NCBI GenBank assembly: GCA_963971405.1
Contig: OZ020486.1
Coordinates: forward strand, 6,223,419 to 6,287,418
Origin: Psococerastis gibbosa
Lineage: Eukaryota > Arthropoda > Insecta > Psocodea > Psocidae
DNA length: 64,000 nt
Direction of reading: 5' to 3'
The position numbers were made by a program, and so were the translations under genes. A model generated the notes under the pieces. The model was given only the letters and a program-made list of their open reading frames with translations. It was not told the DNA's origin and did not search any database. Of the stretch, positions 9,611 through 19,737 are shown one piece after another. Position 1 is the first letter of the stretch, and the number at the start of each line of letters is the position of its first letter.

Positions 9611-9667
9611 GCTAAACTTAACCTTTACTCGACCACGGCCCATCAGCCCAGATTCTACTGGTTCTTC

Positions 9668-10092
9668 TTTCGACTCCGTCCGTGAAAGCCTTTGCAGTTA
9701 CAAAGACAATGTTCTGTCTTTCTTCCTTTCCTGGTGGAGTTCGACCCCAGGAACTAGGCGGTGTGAGTGCACCTACCCCCTATTGTAGAACACCCTTTCC
9801 TGTCGCTAACTAGTGTATTTATTATTTGTTGTTTGTTGTTGTCGTCGATTCGGGTCAGTGACCCTAATGTTTGTATTTGTACTCTGCCTGTTTCTAACCA
9901 AAACACCCCCCATAGAAAAGGGGAAGACCCACAGCCAATCACCACGCGGCTGATTCCTGCCCCTCATTGGCTACTACAATTTGGAAAAGAACGGTTAATA
10001 AGTCAGCCATTCACGACACACATTATCGTCTCATATTTGAACTCACCCTGCGTTGTCAATGATTTGAAGCAATAAATAATAGCCACAAAGTA
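9668..10092. other. Penelope-like tail then unassigned sequence
   Basis: GAAAGCCTTTGCAGTTACAAAG at about 9684-9705 matches the outer tail seen at 35510 and 43796. From 9740 to 10092 no family is recognised. Confidence 0.4.
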
Positions 10093-10104
10093 CCCTATAA
10101 ATAT

Positions 10105-10389
10105 CACCGGCCGCCATACCAAGTTGAATCCAGCGGACCAGAGCAGGTTCGAAGCTGCAGATAGATTGGTCGTGTGCACATTGCCGGTAGGGAAACATGG
10201 TAGGACTTGTCCTGGTCACCTCCGAACTAATCGTGTGACTTCACTGTGTTTCCCAAGTGGTTCGGAATCCACTATAATCAGGAGGTCCACTGTCCTATGG
10301 GCTGGCGTAGGACAGTCAAGTCGGGGTCGCTCTATGGGCCCAAATATAAGTCGTTATTAACCCGACAAACACTACTACTACTACTTCAG
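10105..10389 (+). mobile_element. SINE-A copy 1, full length
   Basis: Runs from GGCCGCCATACCAAGTTGAA through AATCCACTATAATCAGGAGG to a CTA microsatellite tail. It is flanked by a 12-bp target duplication, CCCTATAAATAT, at 10093-10104 and 10390-10401, which proves retrotransposition-type insertion. GGTTCGAAGCT near 10146 may be a B-box. No clear A-box is present. Confidence 0.85.
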
Positions 10390-10479
10390 CCCTATAAATA
10401 TAGTATAATACGAGCTGGGCCTGTTTTGGATTATTTATAGCAGTGAGTAATGCCTTATGATCTCAGAGGAAAAGACGCT

Positions 10480-10730
10480 AAAATCCTAAATCTGCACCTC
10501 CTCGTGGAGTCGTGGTGAAGATGGAAGCACGCAATATTGACTGAACAGATAGGGGACCGAGTCTGGGCCGGGATAAGCGAAAAACACAGTTTTTTCTGTG
10601 CAGGGCACTCTTTTGTAGTGGAGTTGGGAAATTGGCCCCGAAGGCGGAGGAACTCAATGAAGAGTCAACGTCATCAGGGTGTAGAAGTGAACGGGAAACC
10701 ACTGCATTACAATTCCCTAGTTTAGTCATC
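10480..10730 (+). mobile_element. LINE-derived fragment (GGCGGAGGAACTC type)
   Basis: The stretch 10613-10725, including GGCGGAGGAACTCAATGAAG and AACGGGAAACCACTGCATTA, is repeated in reverse at about 30330-30440. Both copies lie near LINE tails. It is a non-coding or strongly decayed LINE 3' portion. Confidence 0.5.
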
Positions 10731-10734
10731 ATGA

Positions 10735-10875
10735 CTATAATCTTGGATTGAACAACTCGCCGGAGCAAGAGGGAAAACAATGGCCGAGTTCTAGGCATTA
10801 GCGAGTGACCGGGGCGAGTTCAGGAAATGGGGCCGAGGCGACGCTGCGCTCGCGGCATTAACGGGGAAGAAGAAG
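10735..10875 (+). mobile_element. LINE tail (IEQLAGARGKT type), copy 1
   Basis: Encodes IEQLAGARGKTMAEF, a stop, then ALASDRGEFRKW, followed by GGGAAGAAGAAGA. The minus-strand copy at 20400-20740 has the same peptide (LKERIEQLAGARGKTLAELK). Degenerate LINE ORF2 end. Confidence 0.65.
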
Positions 10876-11134
10876 ACTCTGATCTTCGATAGAAGAGTCA
10901 TACCTAAATAGAAAAAGGTTGGCCGGAACATTTTCCTTTTCTAAGTCTCGAGCCTTCCATTTCATAGTCTAGTTTTCCACCAACTGGACTAATCCTGACC
11001 TTCTTAAGGAACAATTGACCGGCTGGAACTCTGGAAGTGATTATTGTTGGCCATGAGACAAAGCATTGGCAAATTCCCAAATAATTATAACCAACGCCAC
11101 CGGTTTGCATCTACGTCATGTTAATGGGGCTGTA

Positions 11135-11423
11135 GTAGTAGTAAGTAGTGTTTGTCGGGTTAATAACGACTTAGGCCTCATATTTGGGCCCATAAAGCGA
11201 CCCCGACTTGACTGTCCTACGCCAGCCCATAGGACAGTGGACCTCCTGATTATAGTGGATTCCGAACCACTTGGGAAACACAGTGAAGTCACACGATTAG
11301 TTCGGAGGTGACCAGGACAAGTCCTACCATGTTTCCCTACCGGCACTGTGCACACGACCAAGTTATCTGCAGCTTTGAACCTGCTCTGGTCCGCTGGATT
11401 CAACTTGGTATGGCGGCCGGCCC
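11135..11423 (-). mobile_element. SINE-A copy 2
   Basis: Full-length copy on the minus strand, with the GTAGTAGTAGTAAGTAG (CTA) tail at the left and GGCGGCCGGC at the right. Target duplication is AATGGGGCTGTA at 11123-11134, with a slightly altered copy at 11424-11436. Confidence 0.85.
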
Positions 11424-11534
11424 AATGGGGGCTGTACTGCTAGCTGGAATATATCAGCTTATGGATCTCTGAGCCTTTTGGAATAATTCCGCCAAAGAAA
11501 TCGCTTGGCGGACATTACATTTCCGTAGGTCTAC

Positions 11535-11810
11535 CCTTCTTCTTCTTTATGTATGCATCTTCTAGCGAAGATTGGCGATCATCATGGCAATTAGGACTTT
11601 GGGAGACTGCTGCTCTGATAAGGGAAGTCGTGCTCTTGCCAAACCAACCCTTCAACCAGGATTTCCTTCTTCTTCTGCCGGGTGCCCTCAGTCGTTCTAT
11701 ATTCGCTTTGATGGTTACATGCAAAATACGATAATTTTAGTTCCTCGTCATTTCGCCGAAGTAAGTCAGTTTCCGTTTCTTAACCGTGAGCAGCAATTTG
11801 GCTTCTGTAC
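11535..11810 (-). mobile_element. RTE-like LINE C-terminal tail, copy 2
   Basis: Minus frames read LLLTVKKRKLTYFGEMTRN, then APGRRRRKSWLKGWFGKSTT and SLIRAAVSQSPNCHDDRQS. This is the standard end of the GRRR-SWLKNLRTWFG type. Internal stops and a shifted frame at the end show decay. Confidence 0.75.
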
Positions 11811-11975
11811 TGTGAGGCTTGTTATCTCACCTGAATTTTTTGTGAAGCAGGAGAGGTAACCTGAGCTCACAATTCTCCAAATTATGAAATTATGAAATGT
11901 AGAGATAATAACAATGAGCGGCCACTCCAATTTTACATTAATCGTCGTCTTAATCAGTCAACAACCATCAAGATT

Positions 11976-12190
11976 GTCAGGACCTGTAGAGTAGTGGTAC
12001 AGACTCCGACTTTCACCCGAAAGTTTGTTGGTTCGAGTCCCACACTGGCTACTTTTTCTGGCCACGCTTCGGAGGGCATGTAAAGCAGGCGGTCCCAGGT
12101 CACCGTAGTTGAGTGTAAGAGAGGGCTTTATAGCCCTAACTCCGTTAGGTTGGCTTAGTAATAGAACAACAAAAAGTCCTTATTTATTTT
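11976..12190 (+). mobile_element. tRNA-SINE (type 2), copy 1
   Basis: Has GTAGAGTAGTGGTACAGACT (A-box region), GGTTGGTTCGAGTCCCACAC-like B-box sequence, then GCTTCGGAGGGCATGTAAAG, GTTGAGTGTAAGAGAGGGC, GGTTGGCTTAGTAATAGAAC and a TTTA-rich tail. It is the best-populated SINE family here, with 13 copies on both strands. Confidence 0.85.
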
Positions 12191-12780
12191 TTTTAAATTT
12201 AAGATTCAATGTGATACATCCAACCAGCTTTAATTAATGTGTGTTGAAACCGAAAAAGTGCCACCTACAGCATTGTCCCTTGCAATTATAATTCAATTAT
12301 TGAAATTAAATTAATTGAAAAACGTCTTGAAATATTGGGCGAGCTTTAGCCCTGAAGGGCTATTCTACTATAGCTAACCTATTTTGGTTTACAAATTATT
12401 GTTCACATTATAATATCATAACATTTGTTCCTAAAAAAAAGAGTGAAAATAGTAATGGAACAGGCACTCATTCATTCATTCACTCTCACACTTCACTCCC
12501 CAGAAACTGATGGCAAGCTGTCATAAATTCCCCAAATTATTCTCTGCCCTCGTTTCTTCCGGCAAAGAATTCCAAAGCATAGAGGTGTTCACTGCGAAGG
12601 AATGATTGTAGTAATTTTTTTCGGCTTCTAGGAATAGAAAGTTTGTTAGAAGCTCTTGAGTTAAAATTATTGACAATATTAATATGGTCTTTTAATTTAA
12701 AGTGCCTGCACCGTACTGTGCACATTTGTAATTCAATGTGTTTAAACCGATAAAGTGCCACATTCTACGGCATAGTCCCG

Positions 12781-13003
12781 TCCATGGCCATGGGGGGCAG
12801 GGGGGGGGGTGGTCCAAGGATCCCCTCCGAAATAAAAGGGGCTACACAAATTTAATTTGATATTTTATGTAAACCTGTATTGTTTGAAGAATAGGAATAA
12901 ATTCATTCATTCATCAGTTGAATTTGAACTCTGGATAGAATGAACTTCCATTAATAAAATACGTAAGAAATTTTTGGGCAAAAAAAACCTGGGCACGGCC
13001 TTG
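12781..13003. mobile_element. G/C-run MITE, GGCCGTGCCCAGG family, copy 2
   Basis: Left end GGCCATGGGGGGCAGG with a G run; right end CCTGGGCACGGCC. It interrupts a satellite unit at GTCCC, which appears on both sides (a possible short target duplication). Internal sequence GAAATAAA and GTAAACCTGTATTGTTTGAA match copy 1 at 4035. Confidence 0.6.
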
Positions 13004-13613
13004 GTCCCTTGCAACTATAATTAAATAACTGACCATATTAAAAGAACTCTTGCGTGTCTGCACCGGACTGTGCACATTTTTTGTAGTCATATAGTGTTGA
13101 AACCGAAAAAGCGCCGCCTTTGTAATGTCATAATGCATTTGCCAATTAAAAATCAATTAGTGATCATTGAACTGCGCACTTATTTATGCCTGTACATATA
13201 ATACAATGTGTGGTCAGTGTGTTGAAACCAAAAAGTACCCACTTGTAAAGCATTGTACAATATAATTTATCTTTGTCGAGGAAAATTATAATAATTAATA
13301 TTTTAATGGTCATTGTAATAGAAATCGCCCACTTCTTTATGCGTGCCTGCTCCGTATAGAGTACATAAGTATGTAGCCGGTGTCTTTACTCCCAAAAGAT
13401 GGGTGTGAAATATACAGTAATTGAGGATTGTCCAGGAAAATTAAAGTTTTATTAATTAATGACTGTTTTAATATAACTGCGCACTTGTTTATGCGTGCCA
13501 CGTCCACATATTATTAAGTATCCTCTGTGTTGAAACCGAAAAAGGGCCACCTTCTACAGGATTGTCATATCATTATGCATTGTCCCCGGCAATTAAAATT
13601 TATTAATGACCAT

Positions 13614-13859
13614 GTAGTAGTAGTATGGTTTGACACAGTCCCAGGCCACGGTGTGGGCCCATAGGACTCCAGTGGGCCTCCTGATTATAGTGGATTCCGA
13701 ACCACTTGGGAAACACAGTGAAGTCACACGATTAGTTCGGAGGTGACCAGGACAAGTCCTACCATGTTTCCCTACCGGCAATGTGCACACGACCAATCTA
13801 TCTGCAGCTTCGAACCTGCTCTGGTCCGCTGGATTCAACTTGGTATGGCGGCCGGCATT
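13614..13859 (-). mobile_element. SINE-A copy 3, inserted in the satellite
   Basis: Flanked by a perfect 12-bp duplication, ATTAATGACCAT, at 13602-13613 and 13860-13871. Its CTA-tail side is shorter than in other copies and the adjacent 40 bases differ, suggesting an internal deletion or subfamily. Confidence 0.85.
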
Positions 13860-14290
13860 ATTAATGACCATTATAATATAATATAGCTGCGCACTTGTTT
13901 ATGCGTGCCACATACGTGTGCCACGTCCACATATTATTATGTAGTCTCTGTGTTGAAACCGAAAAAGGGCCACCTTCTACAGGATTGTCATATCATTATG
14001 CATTGTCCCCGGCAATTAAAATTTTATTAATGATCATTGTAATCGAACTGCGCACTTGTTTATGCGGCCACATACGTGTGCCACGTCCACATATTATTAT
14101 GTAGTGTCTGTGTTGAAACCTAAAAAGAGCCACCTTCTACAGGATTGTCATATCGTTATGCATTGTCCCCGGCAATTAAAATTCTATTAATGATCATTGT
14201 AATAGAAGTGCGCACTTGTTTATGCGTGCCTGTACCGTATAGTACACATATGTAGTCTGTGTGTTGAAATGGTCGACAAGGCCGTCCGTC

Positions 14291-14519
14291 GACCTTCCCT
14301 CGATTCCTGCTTCACCATGTTACGGATGGTACTATTGAGTCAGCCACTTTGTATGTGACAATTTGGTTAGATAAGTTGTTTGAAATGAGTATGCGCGCGC
14401 AGGTGGATCTAGACACTGTTATACTTAATAGCAAAACTGGTTTTGTTTATAATAAATCAGCTGTCAACTTGACGTAACGCTCTAAAAAGATAATACATTG
14501 TTATATTTAACTATAGTGA
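14291..14519. other. unassigned interval after the satellite
   Basis: No repeat or gene recognised. Confidence 0.3.
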
Positions 14520-14590
14520 AGTTAAATTGGTAGAGCAACTCACGCGAAATAGGAAGGTTGTAGGATCGAACCGCGTCCAGTTGCTGTTGT
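14520..14590 (+). tRNA. tRNA-like sequence, probably pseudogene or SINE head
   Basis: TTGGTAGAGCAACTC at about 14527 resembles a tRNA D-arm (A-box), and GGATCGAACC at about 14562 a T-arm (B-box), with about 30 bases between them. The acceptor stem does not pair well and no anticodon loop can be fixed, so it is not a functional tRNA gene on sight. Confidence 0.35.
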
Positions 14591-14680
14591 GCACTTTTTA
14601 ATCTGAAAATTTTGATTGATGATTGTTGAAAAATAATAACTGACTAATCCACCAATATCTTATTCCATATCCTCTTAAAC

Positions 14681-14751
14681 CAGTGGTTCCCAACAGGAAC
14701 GTTGCTGCGACTCGAGATTCTGCTCGTCGTGGGTTCGCGACCCACCACTGT
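14681..14751. mobile_element. short hAT-like remnant
   Basis: Starts CCAGTGGTTCCCAACAGG and ends CGACCCACCACTG. CAGTGGTTCCCAAC is a typical hAT terminus. Only the first seven or so bases are inverted at the other end, so it is a deleted or solo remnant. A run of about 30 A follows at 14814-14846. Confidence 0.4.
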
Positions 14752-14813
14752 TGTATCTTCAAATTTTTAATATGAGCCAACAACATCACCAAGTTTTGCA
14801 GAATCCTTACTAT

Positions 14814-14849
<36 letters not shown>

Positions 14850-14996
14850 GCTGTTGCCGCATTTCATACACTCTTACCTGCATAATTATTACCTTTAGAT
14901 AACCAGCGCACCTCTGTTTGAAACAGCAATGTTTCATGCTGTTTCCCAAGTCACCACATAGTTTTTTTTATATAGCCTGGTGTTAAGTGCACTAAA

Positions 14997-15420
14997 AAAA
15001 AAATGATTGTTGCTTTCCAATTTATACGTAGTAGGTATAAGGAAAGCTTTGTGATGGTCAAAATTTTCGATTCCGAGATTTCAACGGGTTTACAAGTTTT
15101 GAGGTTCCAGGAACCCAAAAATGTGGTTTTTACGAAATGTCTGTCTGTCTGTCGCTCTGTCTGTTCATCGATTTCAGGGCAAACTACTCGGTCGATTTTG
15201 ATGAAATTTGGCATGTAGGTTCACAAAATTCATACCTCGAAACAATTTTATTTTTATTTTGGGCTAACTCAATTTTGGTGGTTTTATTCTCAAAAACGTT
15301 CACGCTCCATTATTACAATAGCAAAATTATTCACAATGAAATTACTCATATTAACTATCTACTAATTGATAAATTGGAAAGCATGTTTGAGTAAACTCGG
15401 ACCGGTTCTTTATACTAAGT
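14997..15420 (+). repeat. CTGT-run dispersed repeat, internally deleted copy
   Basis: Head: TTTGCTTTCCAATTTATACG, GGAAAGCTTTGTGATGGTC, a (CTGT)n run, CAAACTACTCGGTCGATTTT and CATGTAGGTTCACAAAA. Tail: GATAAATTGGAAAGCATGTT then ACTCGGACCGGTTCTTTATAC. About 430 bp present in the full copies at 36390 and 49035 are missing between them. Confidence 0.75.
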
Positions 15421-15954
15421 ACTTCACATAACTTGCCTTGCTGTCTTCGCGACCCTAGAAAATGAGCCCTAACAGTCTTAAACCGTTCGCAAATTTTTAA
15501 GTCCACTCATGTCCCACTTGATTCACTCTTGAGAGTCCATGCGTACTAAGGCGGCATTTATTATTTATATTGTATCGTTGATTGTATCCTGCATATGGAA
15601 TATGAATTTCAGTGAATACGTCCGCGGCATACTTTGGGATCATAGTGATTTATTGTTAGGGATAATTTAGGGTTAACTTTCGAATAAATTAGGGAGTGAC
15701 TTGACTTCGTTACTTGTTGCCAACCAATGACGAATGTCGAGATTGACGTGAATAAGAAATGGACTAGAAGTTCTAGGGCACGAGAAATAGGGCAGCTAAA
15801 TATTATTATATTTTTTGTAACGATTTCCGTGTGGGATTTTCGCTCCTTGGACTTACATTATTATTAGTCATTTGAGCGTGAGGCAGGGCCCCACAGTCAT
15901 CAATCAATTAGGGCGGAGCCCGTTGTCAGGGGTAAGGGGTGGCATTTCGGGATA
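15421..15954. other. mostly unassigned; shared repeat piece near its end
   Basis: About 15885-15955 matches, in reverse, the piece at 300-360 (AGGGCGGAGCCC). No gene was seen in the remainder. Confidence 0.35.
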
Positions 15955-16310
15955 AGTTGTTGTTGTTTCTAACGCCTGCTTTCAGCATTTCTGCTTTAAG
16001 CAACCCTGTCAGCGTGGTGGGGGGAGTGAGTCTGTTTGTTAACTTGAGGCACTCAAAGGGCAGACTCTATCACCTCGGGGAAAGGGGAGTTGACTAACAG
16101 GGTGGACCTCCTGATTATAGTGGATTCCGAACCACTTGGGGAACATGGTAAAGTCACATGATTAGATCGGAGGTGACCAGGACTCGACTTATACTGCCTA
16201 AGCGCGTTATCATGTCCCACCAGGTTCCCCTGCCAACGCTGTGCACACTACCAAGTTGCCGCAGTTTGAAACATGCTCTGCTCTAATGGAATCAACATGG
16301 TAAGGCCGTT
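15955..16310 (-). mobile_element. SINE-B copy 1
   Basis: Minus-oriented: CAACGCCTGCTTTCAGC at the left (3' end) through AAGCAACCCTGTCAGCG, TAACTTGAGGCACTCAAAGG and GGACCTCCTGATTATAGTGG to AATCAACATGGTAAGGCC. It shares its 5' half with SINE-A but has a different 3' half. It serves as an intact reference for the SINE-B interrupted at 50791. Confidence 0.75.
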
Positions 16311-16699
16311 TCGGGATAGGGTGCTACGCCTAACGTCAGGTTTAGTCGTGATAAGGACTGATGGTTTCTGGACGCGATTGCTCTTGTATTCCTCTCTGGA
16401 TTATTGAGTAAGTCCAATCCCCTTGAGGATTCCAACTACCGTTCTCCCGATTGAAATGTAAGCTCTCTAACCATTCGTCCACGGCCTTCGCCTGAGTATA
16501 CTAGTTTGAAACTTCTACATGAACTTCACTTTTTCCCTAACTAATGGCACCCTTATCGAGTCTGTTGTCATGCTGGGCTGACTTATGGCCCAATTATTCA
16601 GGGTTGTTGCTTCCTTTAGCTTCCTCTTCTTGAAACCTGTCTCCATGATCCCTGCTTTGTCCCATTCGATTTTATGGTCTTCAGTCCAGGCATACTTCG

Positions 16700-16750
16700 C
16701 TAGGTTGGCTTAGTAATAGAACAAAAAAAATCAATATTTATTTATTACTT
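16700..16750 (+). mobile_element. tRNA-SINE type 2, 3' fragment
   Basis: Only the last 50 bases are present: GCTAGGTTGGCTTAGTAATA, GAACAAAA and a TTTA tail. Confidence 0.6.
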
Positions 16751-17454
16751 CTTCTATCGAAGACTTCTTCTTATCTTTATATTTTTGACGGGAAGCAAAT
16801 GTCCCATATCTCCCATATAGAACCCTAAACCCTCATTGGGTTGCCGTTCCACTGCGTTTTTCCCTGTAATTTTTGGAATCAATGAAATTGGAGTATTTAC
16901 AAAAAACAGCTAAATTCGCTCGTAACATTTTGAAGGTCACTTTCTAGCTGACGTGTCCTTGGGTGAGTGCAGCAGCACCGTGCGTCAGTTCCCAATTTCC
17001 CGCGAATTAGCGCGGCGTTGAGCTGCCAAACTGTTGTGTTGCCAACAACAGGCCGATTCGTTTCAGTTTTATCTCCCAACGTTTCACAGTTTTTTTGTCT
17101 CTGTGGTAATTTATTATGGGACATTTTACAGCCTGCGTCTCACCGTAAAATACACGCCGGGGGCGTATCTGAATGCCAAGTTTATGAACATTCCGAAAAC
17201 TCGTGTATTTAGAGTAGTCACGGCGAAGTGTATGTTTTTCTGTGGTTGGGGGAACCCACGGGTACTGTAGCCTTCCGCCATGCATTGAAAATGAAATGGA
17301 TTCGGTCCGGTTCGGTCCCGATTTTTGATCGGACTAAGTCCAGGACCGGAGAAAGTATATTGTTTGAATTGAACCGAGCCGGTCACGGACCTGATAGAAT
17401 ATTCAGGGTATTCCAATCTCTAAGAGATGGTCTCTAAGCAATATAGGGAAGTTA
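16751..17454. other. unassigned interval with overlapping open frames
   Basis: Several overlapping 65-100-codon frames occur on both strands between 16897 and 17437. They overlap one another, carry no motif and lack splice context, so none is called. A CGGTCCGGTTCGGTCCCG-rich stretch lies at about 17300-17400. Confidence 0.3.
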
Positions 17455-17620
17455 TGAGAATTTCTCCCCGCTCTCAGTTGATTCGGAAGTTTTTTTAATG
17501 TAGGCGAATCCTTGTAGTATAGGATCCAGTCGCTCACACTTGGCTGTGCGTGGTGCTGGCCTTAGCAGGTCTCTCATTTGCCTCGTGGTGTAGGTGTGGG
17601 TGTCCCTATTTTGTTTATAA
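17455..17620 (-). mobile_element. LINE tail (RPAPR-AKCERLDPIL type), copy 1
   Basis: The minus frame reads DTHTYTTRQMRDLLRPAPRT, AKCERLDPILQGFAYIKK, then shifts frame (LPNQLRA). It is closely related to the plus-strand copy at 59193. The YNTR motif and final block are typical of CR1/L2/Jockey-like ORF2 ends. Confidence 0.7.
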
Positions 17621-17989
17621 ATTTCCCCTGGCTCTGCAACCGATATTTCATGAGAGGAAAAAGACTTTATGAAAAAGAAAAAAAATGAAAGTGGGAGGCT
17701 TCATTTCCTCTTAAGCGAGAAATATTATTTGGCTATGACGTCAATGTATGAGAGTCATGTGCCAATAGCAGTGTGAATAGTTATAGATAATGAACATCCT
17801 GGCTAAGTGTGTGTAGTCGGCCATGCCGTCATCACCAATACTGACGTCACCTTGCGGGACTGTCCACCATAAGTACAGGTGTAGTAGGTAAGTTAGTCTG
17901 AAGTAGATGGGAGATTAGCAGAGGCGTAATGGTAGGTTTTTGAGGGGGGCGGGGGTGTATCATTTGGCGTCCCCCATTTTCCTAAAAGT

Positions 17990-18110
17990 GTTTTAAAAGG
18001 GGAAAGAGCAGGACTTGCCTATTCATAGCAACAGTCTCCAAGGTCCAAATCGCTATGTTGATCTCCAATCTTCGCTAGAAGAGGTATATAAAGATGTAGA
18101 TATTTTTATT
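17990..18110 (+). mobile_element. RTE-like LINE extreme 3' end, copy 3
   Basis: Sequence GCAACAGTCTCCAAGGTCC, AAATCGCTATGTTGATCTCC and AATCTTCGCTAGAAGAGG corresponds to the last ORF codons (VSKVQIAMLISNLR) and start of the 3' UTR of the type at 11535. Confidence 0.55.
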
Positions 18111-18734
18111 CTTCATTTGACCATAAGCTAATTATACTTTACTGCTTTTACTGAATATTGTTTTGTGAATTAGTTAACTGATCAGTTACCGCAATTTGGT
18201 CGTGAACTATACACTTGTACTGTTGTTTTTATCTGTTGACATAAACGCACACTAGTACGCTTATGTTTACCCACTACAACGTGTGTGTGACCTTAAAAAG
18301 TGTCAGTAACGTGTCTCGTGTGGTGTGGACAAAACCTTCGCAATGTTTGTAGTCGCATGTGTAACCGGTTACGAATTGTTGATAACTTTCATCTGAGTCA
18401 GACTCGTTCCTATACTCGGAGAAGTCTTGCTTACGCCGGTTACATTATGTCGATGGTAAGCTTGTCTCAACTGATCCATTATCGCTTGTAGCCGGTGTAG
18501 GTTGACATCGGAGACATGTGCCAGTTTGCCAATGGCCCAAAAATACGTAAAATATCAATAATCAATGGGGCCCATTAAAGAAAAGCAGGCGTATTTTTGC
18601 ATTTAAAGAATAAATTATTCTGGGGTTAAAAATTTATACAGAACAGCTGTCTTAAGTAGCATTTCCATAAATACTATTATATTTTTGTTTGCATTTTTAG
18701 TCCCAGTAACGTACACTAGCAGGCCTATTATAAT
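18111..18734. other. unassigned interval
   Basis: No repeat family or convincing exon recognised. Confidence 0.3.
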
Positions 18735-19085
18735 TATGCCGTATGAGTGCAACCCTATTGAATCCACCAGAACAGAAGCTGTTCCAAACTGCAGCATACT
18801 TGGTAGTGTGCACAGAGTTGGCAGGGGAACATGGTGGGACATAATGACTCGCTGAGACGCAGGCAGTCTAAAAGTGCGTGTCGAGTTCGGAGAATTAATC
18901 GTGTGATTTTCCTATGTTCCCCAAGTGGCTCGGAATCCACTGTAATCAGGAGGTCCCCCCTGTCAGTCAACTCCCCTTCTTCATGAAGGCTTAGGGTGCC
19001 TCAAGTTAATAAACAGACTCACTCCCCCCGCCAGGCCGACAGGGTTGCTTAAAGCAGAAATTCTGAAAGCAGGCGTTGGAAAGCA
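18735..19085 (+). mobile_element. SINE-B copy 2
   Basis: Near full length on the plus strand: TTGAATCCACCAGAACAG, TTGGTAGTGTGCACAGAG, GCTCGGAATCCACTGTAATC, GTCAGTCAACTCCCCTTC, GGGTTGCTTAAAGCAGAAAT, ending GCAGGCGTTGGAAAGC. It gives the orientation of the family. Confidence 0.75.
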
Positions 19086-19737
19086 AAGAAACAACTTTTG
19101 ATATTTGAGGCGGCTGTTTACAAACATGGCCAACTCCAAGTTGTAGAATTTTTCAGGAGAGTGGATTTTCTGTTGAAAATTGCATTGAGTTTATAGCTAA
19201 CCCTAGACTTCTCAGCGCTTCTGTGCGCAATCTGGCTGCTTTTGTCACTTTATTTTACAACGTGCAGGTGGACATTAAAATTTTCTGCAAGGTCGGATCA
19301 AAACCCCATTTTGTAAAAAAATGGAGTTGGCCACGTTTGTAACCAAGCTCCTCATTTCTTGTTGTGCAAAAGTATTATTTAATATTTATACAAGTGACTT
19401 AATGCTTTTCGAAGACTGTGGCCTGATTGTTTTTGGCAGTTTGCCCTTCTTCCGCGTGCACACTGACCGACTCAAGACTTCATTAATTAGTTGTTTACAT
19501 AATCATCGACCTAATGTTGCATGGATTGCAATAACATTTCATTTTAACTGCAACATCATTAATGACTTAGAGAACGAAAGACATGGGAAAATTGATTTAA
19601 ACCCGAATCTCCACCTCGCCGCGGCACTAAATTCGTCATTTTCATTGCTGACTGAGCGTTCGTTATTTTTCAATTGAGAGAATCCTCCGTTCTTAACACT
19701 GTAGGCAGACAAGACAACAGACAATTGTATTTTTTTT
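19086..19737. other. unassigned; 118-codon open frame not called
   Basis: An open frame at 19321-19677 (MELATFVTKLLISCCAKVLF start) has a hydrophobic beginning but no recognised domain, splice context or repeat partner. It may be chance. Confidence 0.3.

Larger units (their letters stand above)
8414..9667. mobile_element. composite bounded by inverted Penelope-like ends
   Basis: The left arm (8414-8512) contains GAAGAACCAGAAGAATCC, GGGCTGATGGGCCGTGGTCGA and TAAAGGTTAAGTTTAGCTACC; the right arm (9606-9667) is its inverted copy. The left arm has an extra 46-bp hairpin (8443-8490), whose arms read GTGGTCGAAATGAAC around a GTTTGGAAGTT core. CGTTTGGAAGT and CATCAGCCCGGATT also occur in the elements at 35187 and 43495. 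No enzyme is encoded between the arms except LINE remnants. Confidence 0.5.
12230..14290 (+). repeat. 155-bp satellite array, diverged and interrupted
   Basis: The repeated core GTGTTGAAACCGAAAAAG, then CTACAGGATTGTCATATC, GGCAATTAAAATT and CTGCGCACTTGTTTATGCG, recurs at about 12241, 12738, 13095, 13219, 13378, 13530, 13951, 14110 and 14262. Regular spacing is 151-160 bp where uninterrupted. The left units are more diverged. The array contains a MITE at 12781 and a SINE-A at 13614. No coding function is seen. Confidence 0.8.

Noticed and set aside
10124-10360. Open frames of 60-115 codons repeated across SINE-A copies (MNPADQSRFEAADRL)
   Set aside because: All lie inside SINE-A, read in the same direction as the element, and vary by indels between copies, so they are not genes.
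14520-14590. Functional tRNA gene
   Set aside because: A- and B-like boxes exist, but the acceptor and anticodon stems do not pair; kept only as a tRNA-like sequence.
15137-15394. Open frame with MSVCLSLCLFIDF start
   Set aside because: It is the CTGT run translated; the same peptide appears in other copies with frameshifts.
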